Under the pieces are notes generated by a model. That model was not told where the DNA came from and did no database searches. It saw only the letters and a program-made list of their open reading frames with translations. Both the position numbers and the translations under genes were made by a program. Shown here piece after piece: positions 7,034-15,569 of a DNA stretch of 32,576 bases. This DNA is from an uncultured Allobaculum sp. Its GTDB lineage: Bacteria; Bacillota_I; Bacilli_A; Erysipelotrichales; Erysipelotrichaceae. The DNA is taken from the NCBI GenBank assembly GCA_910579655.1, contig CAJTVE010000035.1:1-32576 (forward strand), read 5' to 3'. The stretch's first letter is position 1. Each line of letters opens with the position of its first letter.

Positions 7034-7810
7034 ATGCGTTATACAATTTACACTCGCGATGATGATTTCTCCAGAGATCTTGCCTCAAAGTTTAATGAAG
7101 TGATGAGAGATGAATTTCATGACATCCGTGATGATGACTCACCACAGATAGTTTTATGTATCGGTGGTGATGGAACAATCCTGCGTGCCATCCATCAATA
7201 TGAATCTCAATTAGACAAACTGGTCTTTGTCGGGATTCATACCGGAACTCTGGGGTTCTTTACTGACTATACCAAAGAGGATTTTCGAAATTTCCTGCAT
7301 GATCTTCACCACAATCAACCTGTCATCCAGTCCTACCCTTTAATTGAAGCAATTGTGGATGACCAGCAGACCTATCGCGCCTTGAATGAAATCCGTCTTG
7401 GATCCTTTACAACAACAGTTTATTACGATATTTCAGTTGATGGCGAATATTTTGAAACAGTCTGCAGTGCAGGGATTTGTGTCTCGACGCAGGCTGGAAG
7501 TACTGCCGCAAACCGCGCAATTGGCGGAGCTGTAGTGGATGATGGTCTGAATATTTTGGAACTCACTCAGATCATGCCAGTTTCTCATATTAACCAGCAC
7601 TCAATGACTGCTCCATATATCCTGAAACAGGAACGTGTCATTGAAATCACCGGCAAGTCTCTGGACCATTCATTATTGTGTTACGACCATCTGGAAACGA
7701 AACGGCTTAGGCAAGCTATGAAAGTTGTAATTAAACTTTCTGACCAGAAAGTTCAATTTGCTCGTTTCCGCCCCTATTCATATTTAGAAAGACTGAAGAA
7801 TCTTTTCTAA
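7034..7810 (+). CDS. nadK: NAD kinase
   Basis: This enzyme phosphorylates NAD to NADP in the cytosol. The 258-residue protein has the nucleotide-binding GGDGT motif (44-48), the THTGTLGFF-type loop (HTGTLGFFTDY) and the substrate-side ALNEIRLG. The glycine-rich segment reads STQAGSTAANRAIGGAV, where the common form is PTGSTAYN, so an alanine stands in for the usual aromatic residue. AAGGGGAG (7018-7024) places the start at the ATG at 7034; the in-frame ATG at 7013 overlaps the ribosome binding site and is unlikely. An intrinsic terminator overlaps the stop codon, so the gene is probably transcribed alone from the extended -10 at 6963. Confidence 0.93.
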   Translation: MRYTIYTRDDDFSRDLASKFNEVMRDEFHDIRDDDSPQIVLCIGGDGTILRAIHQYESQLDKLVFVGIHTGTLGFFTDYTKEDFRNFLHDLHHNQPVIQSYPLIEAIVDDQQTYRALNEIRLGSFTTTVYYDISVDGEYFETVCSAGICVSTQAGSTAANRAIGGAVVDDGLNILELTQIMPVSHINQHSMTAPYILKQERVIEITGKSLDHSLLCYDHLETKRLRQAMKVVIKLSDQKVQFARFRPYSYLERLKNLF

Positions 7811-7833
7811 TCCAAAGATCCTTCAGTCTTTTT
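7788..7833 (+). terminator. Terminator overlapping the nadK stop codon
   Basis: An 18-base arm starting AAAGACTGAAG at 7788 pairs with its complement at 7814-7831 with one mismatch, then T-rich sequence. The 5' arm includes the last nadK codons. Confidence 0.85.
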
Positions 7834-7866
7834 CTCTGTTCCAATCAATTGAGAAATAGGGGAAAT

Positions 7867-7921
7867 AAAAAACCGGAACAGAAATATCTGAATTCGTATG
7901 AATGCTCAGATTTCAGTCCGG
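7867..7921 (-). terminator. Terminator of rodA (minus strand)
   Basis: Read on the minus strand, CCGGACTGAAATCTGA pairs with a slightly longer TCAGATA..GTTCCGG arm with small bulges, followed by T6 (plus-strand A-run at 7867-7872). It lies 80 bases past the rodA stop and backs on to the nadK terminator. Confidence 0.75.
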
Positions 7922-8001
7922 ATTTAGGGAAGGTTTAGTTTGAAAATAGCCGGCTGGCGATAACAATCAGCCTCTTGGTCTGATCATCAGCCATCTGAAA
8001 A

Positions 8002-9261
8002 TCATATTTTTTTGGTCTGGAACCAGGATGAGACTGTGTGGATCATCTTTTTGGGACGAATATGAATGCGGACAATCCGGCTCGAAAGCGGAGACAGATT
8101 CATGATCAGTCCAAACAGAATGAAGTAAGACAATGTGGAAGATCCACCGTACGAAATCAACGGCAAGGTGATCCCAGTGATTGGAACCAGGCCGACAATC
8201 ATGCCCAGATTCTGAATCTGCTGGTAGAGAAGCATCGCAATGGTTCCGATGATGATCAATCGGTTAGCGGTATTGCGGGAGTTATAGGCCATTTTGCACA
8301 GATATAAATCCAGCCACGTACAGATGGCCAGAATAAACATCGTTCCAAGCAGTCCAAAACACTGACCGAATGCGGCGAAGATGAAGTCGGTATGGGCTTC
8401 AGGGATCGCAATGATATTGGCCTGCAGGCCATGACCCGTCAAACCTGCCGATCCCAGCGAGAGCAGAGCGGTATAGAGCTGGTTGGAGGAGCCAAGAATG
8501 TTGTGTTCCGGATAGAGCCAGGCATCAATTCGACGCAGCTGATAATCCGAAACGATCGACGACAGAAGATCATGCTGGTAGAAATACAGGTAGAAGAATC
8601 CACCAAACAATAAAACAAGGAATCCCAGGATCACCCAGATATACACTGGACGGACACCAGAACATAAAATCAGGACAAGCAAAGTGAAGCCGATAATGAT
8701 AAACAGACCAGTATCTGGTTCAAGCAGAATCAGAACCATTGGCGGCACTGCCCACTTGGCAATTTCCCAGAACATCTGTAAATCATTTTTAAACGACGGA
8801 TGCGGATGCTTTTTCTGGAAGTCTGAAATAATCAGACTCGTTTTCAGAATCAATACAACCTTCATGAACTCACTGGCCTGGAAAGACCCGATACCGGGAA
8901 TCTGCAGCCAGGAGTAAGCCCCATTGACGGGTGAAGCAAATGGCAGGCTATGGCCTGTAAAACGGTACAGGAGCTTGGAAGCCAGCAAATAGACCAGAAC
9001 GTACACCAAATACTTGTACACATCCGGAATGTAGCGATAGAGGGCTTTGTTCTGAAAACGCGAGATAAGAATCAACGTTGCAAATCCGATGCCGTACCAC
9101 ATGATCTGTCTGCGAAGATACGAAGATCCAGATCCATTGCGGATCAGGTTAAACGAGTTGTAGATCGCAAAACAACTGGTCAGAAACATGACGATGAGAA
9201 TCAGAATAAATCCGAAGTCACATCGAATTGTTTTTCGGTCGATTTGAAGTGTTTGTTTCAT
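8002..9261 (-). CDS. rodA: RodA-type SEDS peptidoglycan glycosyltransferase
   Basis: SEDS proteins polymerise lipid II into glycan strands with a class B PBP partner in the plasma membrane. RodA does this for the side wall, FtsW for the septum. The 419-residue product has about ten hydrophobic segments and the family strings GAYSWLQIPGIGSFQASEF, LLEPDTGL, PEAHTDFIFA (carrying the conserved, probably catalytic Asp, about residue 292) and GLVPITGITLPLISYGGSS. The lack of a long cytoplasmic tail and the wording of these motifs favour RodA over FtsW, but assignment between the two is not certain from sequence alone. GAAAGGAGG lies 10 nt before the ATG at 9261; an upstream TTG at 9282 overlaps that site and is rejected. 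The gene stands alone, divergent from mutS. Confidence 0.9.
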   Translation of the reverse strand: MKQTLQIDRKTIRCDFGFILILIVMFLTSCFAIYNSFNLIRNGSGSSYLRRQIMWYGIGFATLILISRFQNKALYRYIPDVYKYLVYVLVYLLASKLLYRFTGHSLPFASPVNGAYSWLQIPGIGSFQASEFMKVVLILKTSLIISDFQKKHPHPSFKNDLQMFWEIAKWAVPPMVLILLEPDTGLFIIIGFTLLVLILCSGVRPVYIWVILGFLVLLFGGFFYLYFYQHDLLSSIVSDYQLRRIDAWLYPEHNILGSSNQLYTALLSLGSAGLTGHGLQANIIAIPEAHTDFIFAAFGQCFGLLGTMFILAICTWLDLYLCKMAYNSRNTANRLIIIGTIAMLLYQQIQNLGMIVGLVPITGITLPLISYGGSSTLSYFILFGLIMNLSPLSSRIVRIHIRPKKMIHTVSSWFQTKKI

Positions 9262-10010
9262 GGCTGCCAGGCCTCCTTTCAAATAGCAATTGTTTTTGGG
9301 GTTGATTATTTAAGTTAAGTATTCAATAGAGATACCAGAGAGATGCCAGTCAGAGGACCAAAACGATCCATGGATCAGGCAGTGTATCGTGATGGCTTTT
9401 TCAAGCCGGACAGGATCAGAATTCAAAGTGTCTGTTGCCAGTTTCCAGATTGAATTTTAAAGTCCATTCTGAAAATGACCATAGACACAAACCAGAAAGA
9501 TTTCAATTTCAATTGTGTTATTCACCAAAATCAGATCAGAAAGACGCTTTCAACCTAATCGAATAGTGTACAGGAAAATGATGGCCTGGATTTGGAATCC
9601 ACATCTGTTTTCATGTGTTCCCTTTGATTTCTTTTTCAATCCGCTGATCCTGTAAAAGGGATCCTTTTGCAGGATCAGCATCCAGAACTTCTTGCAAGCA
9701 TGGAAATTAAAGGGTGATCATTCTGGATTTACCAATAATTGATCTATCGTGGACGAATCTTCATCCATCTGAAAATCAGATTTCCAGGCTCATGTCGTAG
9801 ACGATAAAGAAGCAGGATGACCCAAGGGAGTTTTCGTTGACCGAATCTGAAGATCAGGTTTGACGCTTTCGAATTGGGACTCTGCTCCTGGCAGGGCAAG
9901 GCAGGTCAGGGAACGATCTTATCGACTTTGATGGCCTGGATCAAGGCGGGAAAAGAGCAGAATTCATCGAGTTATTCATTATCGTACTGAAAAACTCATG
10001 TTTTTGACTT
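9262..10010. other. Divergent rodA-mutS spacer
   Basis: About 750 bases with no credible gene. The rodA ribosome binding site is at its left edge. It holds the long inverted repeat at 9643-9679, two ATCNGAT words (9530, 9775) and a direct repeat GATGGCCTGGAT (9580 and 9930). No riboswitch or T-box signature was recognised. Confidence 0.5.
9643..9679. repeat. 17-bp inverted repeat with 3-nt centre
   Basis: GCTGATCCTGTAAAAGG (9643-9659) is followed after GAT by its reverse complement at 9663-9679 with a single T-G mismatch. No T-run follows on either strand, so this is not an intrinsic terminator. A 3-nt loop is tight for a hairpin; a protein-binding dyad or a cruciform is as likely. Confidence 0.7.
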
Positions 10011-10019
10011 TGATATAAT
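10011..10019 (+). promoter_or_regulatory. Extended -10 promoter abutting mutS
   Basis: TGATATAAT is a consensus extended -10. A start 7-8 nt downstream would fall at about 10026, on the in-frame ATG at 10027 and only 6-7 nt before the ATG at 10033, giving a leaderless or nearly leaderless mRNA. The Shine-Dalgarno-like AAAGGGA (10021-10027) would then lie mostly outside the transcript, unless another promoter is used. Confidence 0.6.
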
Positions 10020-10032
10020 GAAAGGGATGTCT

Positions 10033-12564
10033 ATGGATAAAACACAATATACACCAATGATGCAGCATTATCTCACGCTCAAAGAAGAACATCCGGATGC
10101 CATTCTGATGTATCGCCTCGGAGACTTTTATGAAATGTTCTTTGAGGATGCCCAGACGGTCAGCCGGGAGCTGGAGCTGGTGCTGACAGCCCGTGCGGCA
10201 GGTGATGGAAAAAAAGTACCAATGTGCGGCGTCCCTTTTCGCGCTGCCAAAACCTATATCAATAAATTAGTTCGAAAAGGCTATAAAGTCGCAATCTGTG
10301 AACAGCTTGAAGATCCGAAAGAAGCCAAAGGATTAGTCGACCGCGGGATTATTCAGATTGTTACACCAGGGACAATTCTTGATGAAGAAGCTGGCAAGAA
10401 GGTCGTGAACTACCTTGGTCTGGTGGCTGCGGATTCAAGACGTGCCCTGATTATTCTCTGTGAACTCTCCACAGGGGAGTTGCGTTATCTTACAACCGAT
10501 CGTTCGATCAGTACTGTGGAAGGAATGCTGAACGCCTATGGAGTCAAAGAAGTCATCGCTCCTCGTTCACTCGACAAGACCTGGCAGAAAGCGTTTGAAG
10601 CCCAGGACCACTTTCTGTTTTCGCTTCAACAGGCACAACCCCTTCAGCCAGAAGATGAAGCTCTGCTTCCGTTTGCGGACAGTCTGCTCAAGAATGGGCT
10701 TGAAGTTTTACTGGGATATCTGCAGGCAACGCAGATGCAGCATGCCGATCACCTTTCGGTGATGACACCTCTCTTTCCACCTTCGAGCATGACTCTCGAT
10801 CCGGAAACCCGTCTTCATCTGGAACTGACCAAGTCGCTTTCGGCGGATGCCAAAGCGCAATCTCTCTGGTCATTTATGGATAAAACGCAATCCGCGTTGG
10901 GAAGCAGGTTGCTGCGGGAGTGGATTGAGGCGCCTTTATTATCGACAGAGAAAATTTTGCAGCGTCAGGAAGCCGTTCAGACGCTGTGTGACCAGTTTCT
11001 GGCCAGAACACAGCTTCAGGATCATCTTGCATTCATCTATGACCTGGAGCGTCTGGCCGCAAGAATCAGTTATCGCTCGGCTTCGCCAAGAGATGTGTTG
11101 CAGCTGAGCACCTCGCTGGAACATGCCCGACCTATTCTGGATCTGGCAGACGTGTTAACCAGCTATCCGGAATTTGGCACGGTTCCTGATTGTCAGGATC
11201 TCTATCAGGAAATCTGTAATGCGATCGTTGCTGAACCGCCCCTGACCATACGCGATGGCGGATTCATTGCCAGCGGCTACAGCCAGGAGCTCGACGAGAT
11301 CCGTCAGTTTGCCGACCAGAGCGATCAGGCTTTGATGGATCTGGAAAACAGAGAACGTGAACGAACCGGAATCAAGTCTTTGAAGATCGGCTACAACCGC
11401 GTCTTTGGCTACTATGTAGAAATTCGAAAGAGCCAGCTTTCCTTATTGAGTGATGACCTTGGTTACCAGCAAAAGCAGACTCTGGCGAATGCCAGCCGCT
11501 TCAGTTTTGATGAGCTCAAAGAGCTGGAAGAAAAAATCCTCACGGCTCAGGAGAAGAAGGTTGAACTGGAACAGAAGCTCTTTGATGAACTCATCGAAAA
11601 GATCAAAGTCCGACTGTCAGATCTTCATCTGCTCTCGAAAGCGCTGGCCACGATAGATGTTCTTGTCTGCCTGGCCGATCTAGCCAGTGAGAAAGGCTAT
11701 GTTCGTCCAGAATTCAGTACGGATGGAACGATCGATGTTCAGGAAGGCCGTCATCCAATTCTGGAATCTCGTCTTTCTGGCTTTGTGTCGAATAACTGGA
11801 AAATGGATCCAGGCACTGAGATCTGTCTGGTCACCGGACCGAACATGGGTGGTAAATCGACATGGCTTCGTCAGAATGCTTTGTTAGTGGTCATGGCGCA
11901 GATGGGCAGTTTTGTTCCAGCCCGTCAAGCCACTCTCCCTGTCTTCGACCGGATCTTTACCCGGATCGGAGCAAGTGACGATTTATTGCAGGGCAAGTCC
12001 ACCTTCATGATGGAAATGATGGAAGCAAACAATGCGCTGCGGCATGCAACTGAACACTCGTTGATCCTCTTTGATGAGATCGGACGAGGAACAGCAACCT
12101 TTGATGGCATGGCTCTGGCGCAGTCCATGCTAGAGTTCATCACGCAGGTCATTCATGCCAAAACCTTGTTCTCCACGCACTACCATGAACTGACTTCACT
12201 CGAACAGGACTTTCCAAGTATTCACAACGTCCATGTTGATGTGAAGGAAAACAAGAAACAGATCGAGTTCCGCTATCGCATTGTCGATGGAAAAGCAGAC
12301 AAATCATACGGGATTCATGTTGCCCGTCTGGCTGGGATCCCAAGTCTGGTGATCTCGCGGGCAAGCACATTGCTTGATCAGTTTGAGACGAGCAATCCAA
12401 ACCAGAACTTCCAGTCCAGTCTGTTTGTCATGGACCCTTCCGATTTGCAACGTATGCAGCTGATTGAAAAGATTCAGGAACTCGACGTGGATTCTTTGAG
12501 TGCAAGAGATGGTCTTTCGATCCTGTATGATCTGAAAAATGCAGCCGAAAAAATCGAACAGTAA
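10033..12564 (+). CDS. mutS: DNA mismatch repair protein MutS
   Basis: MutS recognises mismatches and small loops and, with ATP, forms a sliding clamp that recruits MutL. The 843-residue protein has the full MutS1 layout: the mismatch-binding N-terminal domain with GDFYEMF (the FxE motif is FYE), the connector, lever and clamp helices, and the ABC-type ATPase with Walker A GPNMGGKS (602-609), a STFMMEM segment, Walker B/signature DEIGRGTATFDG and the FSTHYHEL switch histidine. MDKTQYTPMM aligns with homologue N-termini, so the ATG at 10033 is preferred; the in-frame ATG at 10027 is possible and the one at 10018 overlaps the -10 box. A clean terminator follows. mutL, usually next to it, is 3 kb away. 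Confidence 0.97.
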   Translation: MDKTQYTPMMQHYLTLKEEHPDAILMYRLGDFYEMFFEDAQTVSRELELVLTARAAGDGKKVPMCGVPFRAAKTYINKLVRKGYKVAICEQLEDPKEAKGLVDRGIIQIVTPGTILDEEAGKKVVNYLGLVAADSRRALIILCELSTGELRYLTTDRSISTVEGMLNAYGVKEVIAPRSLDKTWQKAFEAQDHFLFSLQQAQPLQPEDEALLPFADSLLKNGLEVLLGYLQATQMQHADHLSVMTPLFPPSSMTLDPETRLHLELTKSLSADAKAQSLWSFMDKTQSALGSRLLREWIEAPLLSTEKILQRQEAVQTLCDQFLARTQLQDHLAFIYDLERLAARISYRSASPRDVLQLSTSLEHARPILDLADVLTSYPEFGTVPDCQDLYQEICNAIVAEPPLTIRDGGFIASGYSQELDEIRQFADQSDQALMDLENRERERTGIKSLKIGYNRVFGYYVEIRKSQLSLLSDDLGYQQKQTLANASRFSFDELKELEEKILTAQEKKVELEQKLFDELIEKIKVRLSDLHLLSKALATIDVLVCLADLASEKGYVRPEFSTDGTIDVQEGRHPILESRLSGFVSNNWKMDPGTEICLVTGPNMGGKSTWLRQNALLVVMAQMGSFVPARQATLPVFDRIFTRIGASDDLLQGKSTFMMEMMEANNALRHATEHSLILFDEIGRGTATFDGMALAQSMLEFITQVIHAKTLFSTHYHELTSLEQDFPSIHNVHVDVKENKKQIEFRYRIVDGKADKSYGIHVARLAGIPSLVISRASTLLDQFETSNPNQNFQSSLFVMDPSDLQRMQLIEKIQELDVDSLSARDGLSILYDLKNAAEKIEQ

Positions 12565-12601
12565 TCCTTGAATCCCATCACAAATCAAGAAGAAAAATCT
12601 C

Positions 12602-12635
12602 AGTCGGCAGGCCTGAAAAGCTGCCGACTTTTTTT
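12602..12635 (+). terminator. Intrinsic terminator after mutS
   Basis: AGTCGGCAG (12602-12610) pairs perfectly with CTGCCGACT (12621-12629) across a 10-nt loop, followed by T7. It separates mutS transcription from mutL. Confidence 0.95.
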
Positions 12636-13958
12636 GCCTGAACTTCGAAAGAGGACCAAAGAGCAGAAAAGGAGGGTAGAGGATCGATCTGCCACCAGGC
12701 AGAAAATTCTATAAAGAAGGGGATGAAAACGCAGAAAAGGGAGCTGAATGGTTGAAGCCTGATTTTCATAGGTTCTATCAAACAATTGAATGAGTGATCA
12801 CAATTTTCACGATTTGCTCAAACGGGGGATCAGCTGGCTGACGGCCTCATTCCTCTGGCAGAGGACCAGACAACAAGGTGTGTCATCAGATCAGCAGGTG
12901 CACACCTCGAGGGGAAGAGGGAGATGAGAAGGGAAAGAAGGAATGAAGCGGTCGGACGCTGAGCAGATTTCAGGACATTTTGACCCGATCCACAAGGTGA
13001 CCAATGCGCAAGAAGAAATGGATGAAGTCAGGTATGGGCCCTGCAAAAAAAGAAAAGACACGCCTGGAAATCTGCTTTGCAAACAATCCAATGACTCATC
13101 ACCGTTGCAAAGAGGAAAAATACCCTGCGAAAGGAAGATTTCAAATCTTGCCGACGAGCGCAGAAATTGATCTGTGAATCTCTTTCAATATCAATACAGT
13201 TTTCTCCATTCTTTCTGCCTGAAATTCACTGGCTGCAGGACAAGAGAAGATTCAGCCCGGGAAGGCAGGAAAGATCAGGAAGAACGCCAGGTGGAATCGG
13301 TGAATTTTAATTTGGATGTCGTTTTGTAAAAATAAATTTATTTTTGACTGAAAAACTCTTCCTCCGCCCTTGAGAAACGCAGACCCTGTCTACTGACTGG
13401 CCTTCAACACTTCTACCTGAATCTAATGACGAATCAGCACAATAGTCAAAAACAGCAGGGACAGCTGAAATAGAATTCTGCAATTTTTCGCTCGGTTTTG
13501 TTTTCAGAACAGCAGACTGAATAGGTGCCATCTGGAACCATTCAACAAGCAGATGGATGCGGATTTCTTGAGATCTGGAAAACTGGACGATTCATAGAGA
13601 ACAAAGAACACAGTTCTTTTCCAATTCGTTCTCCCAATGATCGGATAGTAAAGGACACCACATTTGTTGACGAGGTCAAAATAGGAACGCCAGTCCAGAT
13701 CAAATGACTGGACAAATTTAAATGACCGGATCTGAACTGAAAAGAAGCAGATCATTGGTATAGACCAGAATTGGGCTTTTCCAGATCTAAATCGGTCCAC
13801 ACTGGATGTCTTTTGCCAGGCGAGCGCTTCATCTGGATGGTTCATGGTCCCCTGGAAAATCTGCGGGCTTCCTTCAAAAATCAGATTCAGATCGCAAAAT
13901 CGGAATCTGAAAAACGATCATACGATAAGTAAAGGGGAGATCAGAAATAATTTGTGAA

Positions 13959-13972
13959 ATGAAACGTTTCAT
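13959..13972. promoter_or_regulatory. Operator-like palindrome, copy 1
   Basis: ATGAAACGTTTCAT is a perfect 14-bp palindrome with a central CG, the form typical of LacI/GalR-family operators and close to CcpA cre sites. It is preceded by GAA, as in copy 2. No start codon with a gene follows closely. Confidence 0.5.
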
Positions 13973-14187
13973 CACTTGTCGGATTTCCAACCTGAATGTC
14001 ATGGATCACATCGGAATAGAAATAGGATCACGCAATTTTTGCCGCTGATGGGTTCAATTGTTGGCGGATGAATGGCCAGGCAGCCAATTGTAAGAACGTT
14101 AAATTTTCAAAAGGTATGCCCCTGTACCAGTCATCCTCTTGAATGGCAATTCAAATACACTCGAATCAGAAAAAAAATTGCTTTGAA

Positions 14188-14201
14188 ATGAAACGTTTCA
14201 T
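14188..14201. promoter_or_regulatory. Operator-like palindrome, copy 2
   Basis: An identical ATGAAACGTTTCAT, 229 bp downstream of copy 1 and again in the context TGAAATGAAACG. The pair could support DNA looping by a tetrameric regulator, or bind a chromosome-organising protein. Neither role is shown by sequence alone. Confidence 0.5.
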
Positions 14202-14493
14202 TATCAGATTCGGAAGAGCTGACCACTTTCAAATTCATATTTTGCTCGTCTGGATGGAAGAAAAGCGGGAGGCAGCCTGAAACTGGAGTGGAGAAAAAAT
14301 AGTTTCCATCAGAGGATAGAAGGCCAGTTTCTGAAAAGAAGAACGGAGATTGACCAAGGGGTAGAGTTCTTGAATCTGGCAGATTTCACCTAGACCAAAA
14401 TCCATGCAAAAGAGAATGAAGAGAAGAACCGTAGCGCCCATAAGAATCCCCCATTCGCAAATGGAGGCTGATCGAATCAAAAGATCCAGCGTC

Positions 14494-14525
14494 TTCTGTC
14501 CATCTGATTGGTCAGATGGACAGAA
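14494..14525. repeat. Perfect 14-bp hairpin with TTGG loop
   Basis: TTCTGTCCATCTGA (14494-14507) is followed after TTGG by its exact reverse complement (14512-14525). There is no T-run on either side, so it is not an ordinary terminator, and no gene ends nearby. Confidence 0.75.
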
Positions 14526-15346
14526 TTCCAGAGGAGAACAAAGATTGGACAAGAGACTGAACAGTTTGGAAAAAAAATTGAAAACTGTGGATGAAATTCC
14601 AAATGTGAATTTAAAAAAATAAATAATCGGAGTTCGATAGCTGAGAAGAGACGGAGATTGTTTTCATAACAATCCATCCAACAGGAAGACAGAAACGGCT
14701 CTGGTCGTGGATGGGGTAAGTGGAAGAAAAAAGAGATCAAGAGGAACTGTTTTTATAAAGATTGCGAAAATTGTCCTCGCTCCAGAACGATCAGCATGGG
14801 AACTTGGATAAGAAAACCAACAGCAAAAGGAAATCGCACAGATGGATGACCGGCAGACCTCAATAATCTCTTAAAAAGCAACAGAAATTAAATACAATCA
14901 CATAAGCTAAAAATAATTAAGTAGGTTCTAGCCAGGCTGGACGGGTGAATCCTGTCTTCGGATGGGAGGGCTGGCGGGATGGAAGTGAATCTGGAAGAGG
15001 TGAAAAGAAAAGCAGGGCCCGCTAATCAGCGAAACAGACAGCGAAGTTTTCTCACGGATTCAGGCTCCCTTTCGAAGCAGGAAAATCACATTTGTCCGGA
15101 TATCGATTGAATCATCGATTTTCAAGACTGGAAAGACGAAATGATCTTTTAAAGTTAGACCTGTTTAAATCCAGATCAGAGTCCGGTGAATCATCAGATT
15201 CACTCTGCTCATTTCAACATTCTTTAGTGGCAGCTGCCACGATTGTTTGTCGATCATGAGCTGGAAAAATCGGATGAAACAACCAGACGATATGAGGCAA
15301 TGGAGCATATGATTGTCTGTTTGTTCATCACAGTTCAGGAGTTCAA

Positions 15347-15376
15347 TTTCAAAAGACTTGCCTGAAATTGTATAGT
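15347..15376 (+). promoter_or_regulatory. Possible mutL promoter
   Basis: A weak TTTCAA (15347-15352) and TATAGT (15371-15376, preceded by TTG) are 18 bp apart. They would give a leader of about 190 nt before mutL. Low information content; another promoter is possible. Confidence 0.3.
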
Positions 15377-15489
15377 GTAAAGATACAGATCCTTGTCTTT
15401 GATCGACGAAGATTCTAACCTCAGAACAATCCATGAACGTGAATCGGAAAGGTCATTTCAATCCTTTTTGGTTCACTCCATATTCAAAC

Positions 15490-15541
15490 GCTTCTGTCTT
15501 CTGATGAACGATCAGACTGGATCCAATCAAAAGACAGAAGC
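15490..15541 (+). other. Structured segment of the mutL leader
   Basis: GCTTCTGTCTT (15490-15500) pairs perfectly with AAGACAGAAGC (15531-15541). Inside it, CTGAT (15501-15505) pairs with ATCAG (15511-15515) around GAACG. No T-run follows, so it would be a leader hairpin rather than a terminator. It lies 28 bases before the mutL start codon and just upstream of the AGGAAAGGA ribosome binding site. Confidence 0.45.
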
Positions 15542-15569
15542 CGCTCAACTCAGGAAAGGAAGTGATGGA

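Larger units (their letters stand above)
12636..15346. other. 2.7-kb gene-free region between mutS and mutL
   Basis: No frame here looks like a real gene. The longest, minus-strand 13504-13845 and 14235-14552, lack a good start context and recognisable motifs. Much of the plus strand is purine-rich. Contents that stand out are the two identical palindromes at 13959 and 14188, the perfect hairpin at 14494-14525, and about seven ATCNGAT words. Intermixed stops in all frames suggest old decay or a long noncoding spacer, but no ancestral gene could be recognised. No RNase P, tmRNA or tRNA signature was seen. Confidence 0.55.

Noticed and set aside
9840..9960. Possible T-box or riboswitch leader before mutS
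   Set aside because: No T-box bulge sequence, specifier loop or terminator was found, and the promoter abuts mutS downstream of this region.
13253..13268. CAGCCCGGGAAGG, loosely like a Noc-binding site
   Set aside because: Only the right half resembles ATTTCCCGGGAAAT; the left half does not match.
13504..13845. 113-codon minus-strand frame in the mutS-mutL gap
   Set aside because: No ribosome binding site, no recognisable domain, and composition like translated spacer sequence.
14235..14552. 105-codon minus-strand frame with a hydrophobic stretch
   Set aside because: Overlaps the perfect hairpin at 14494 and has no start signal or recognisable family; likely chance.
14584..14594. TGTGGATGA, close to an inverted DnaA box
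   Set aside because: A single near match with no cluster or AT-rich unwinding element; not an origin.
15393..15569. Upstream extension of the mutL frame by 59 codons
   Set aside because: Homologues begin at MGIIHVLDP, the ribosome binding site fits 15570, and the extension contains the leader hairpin.
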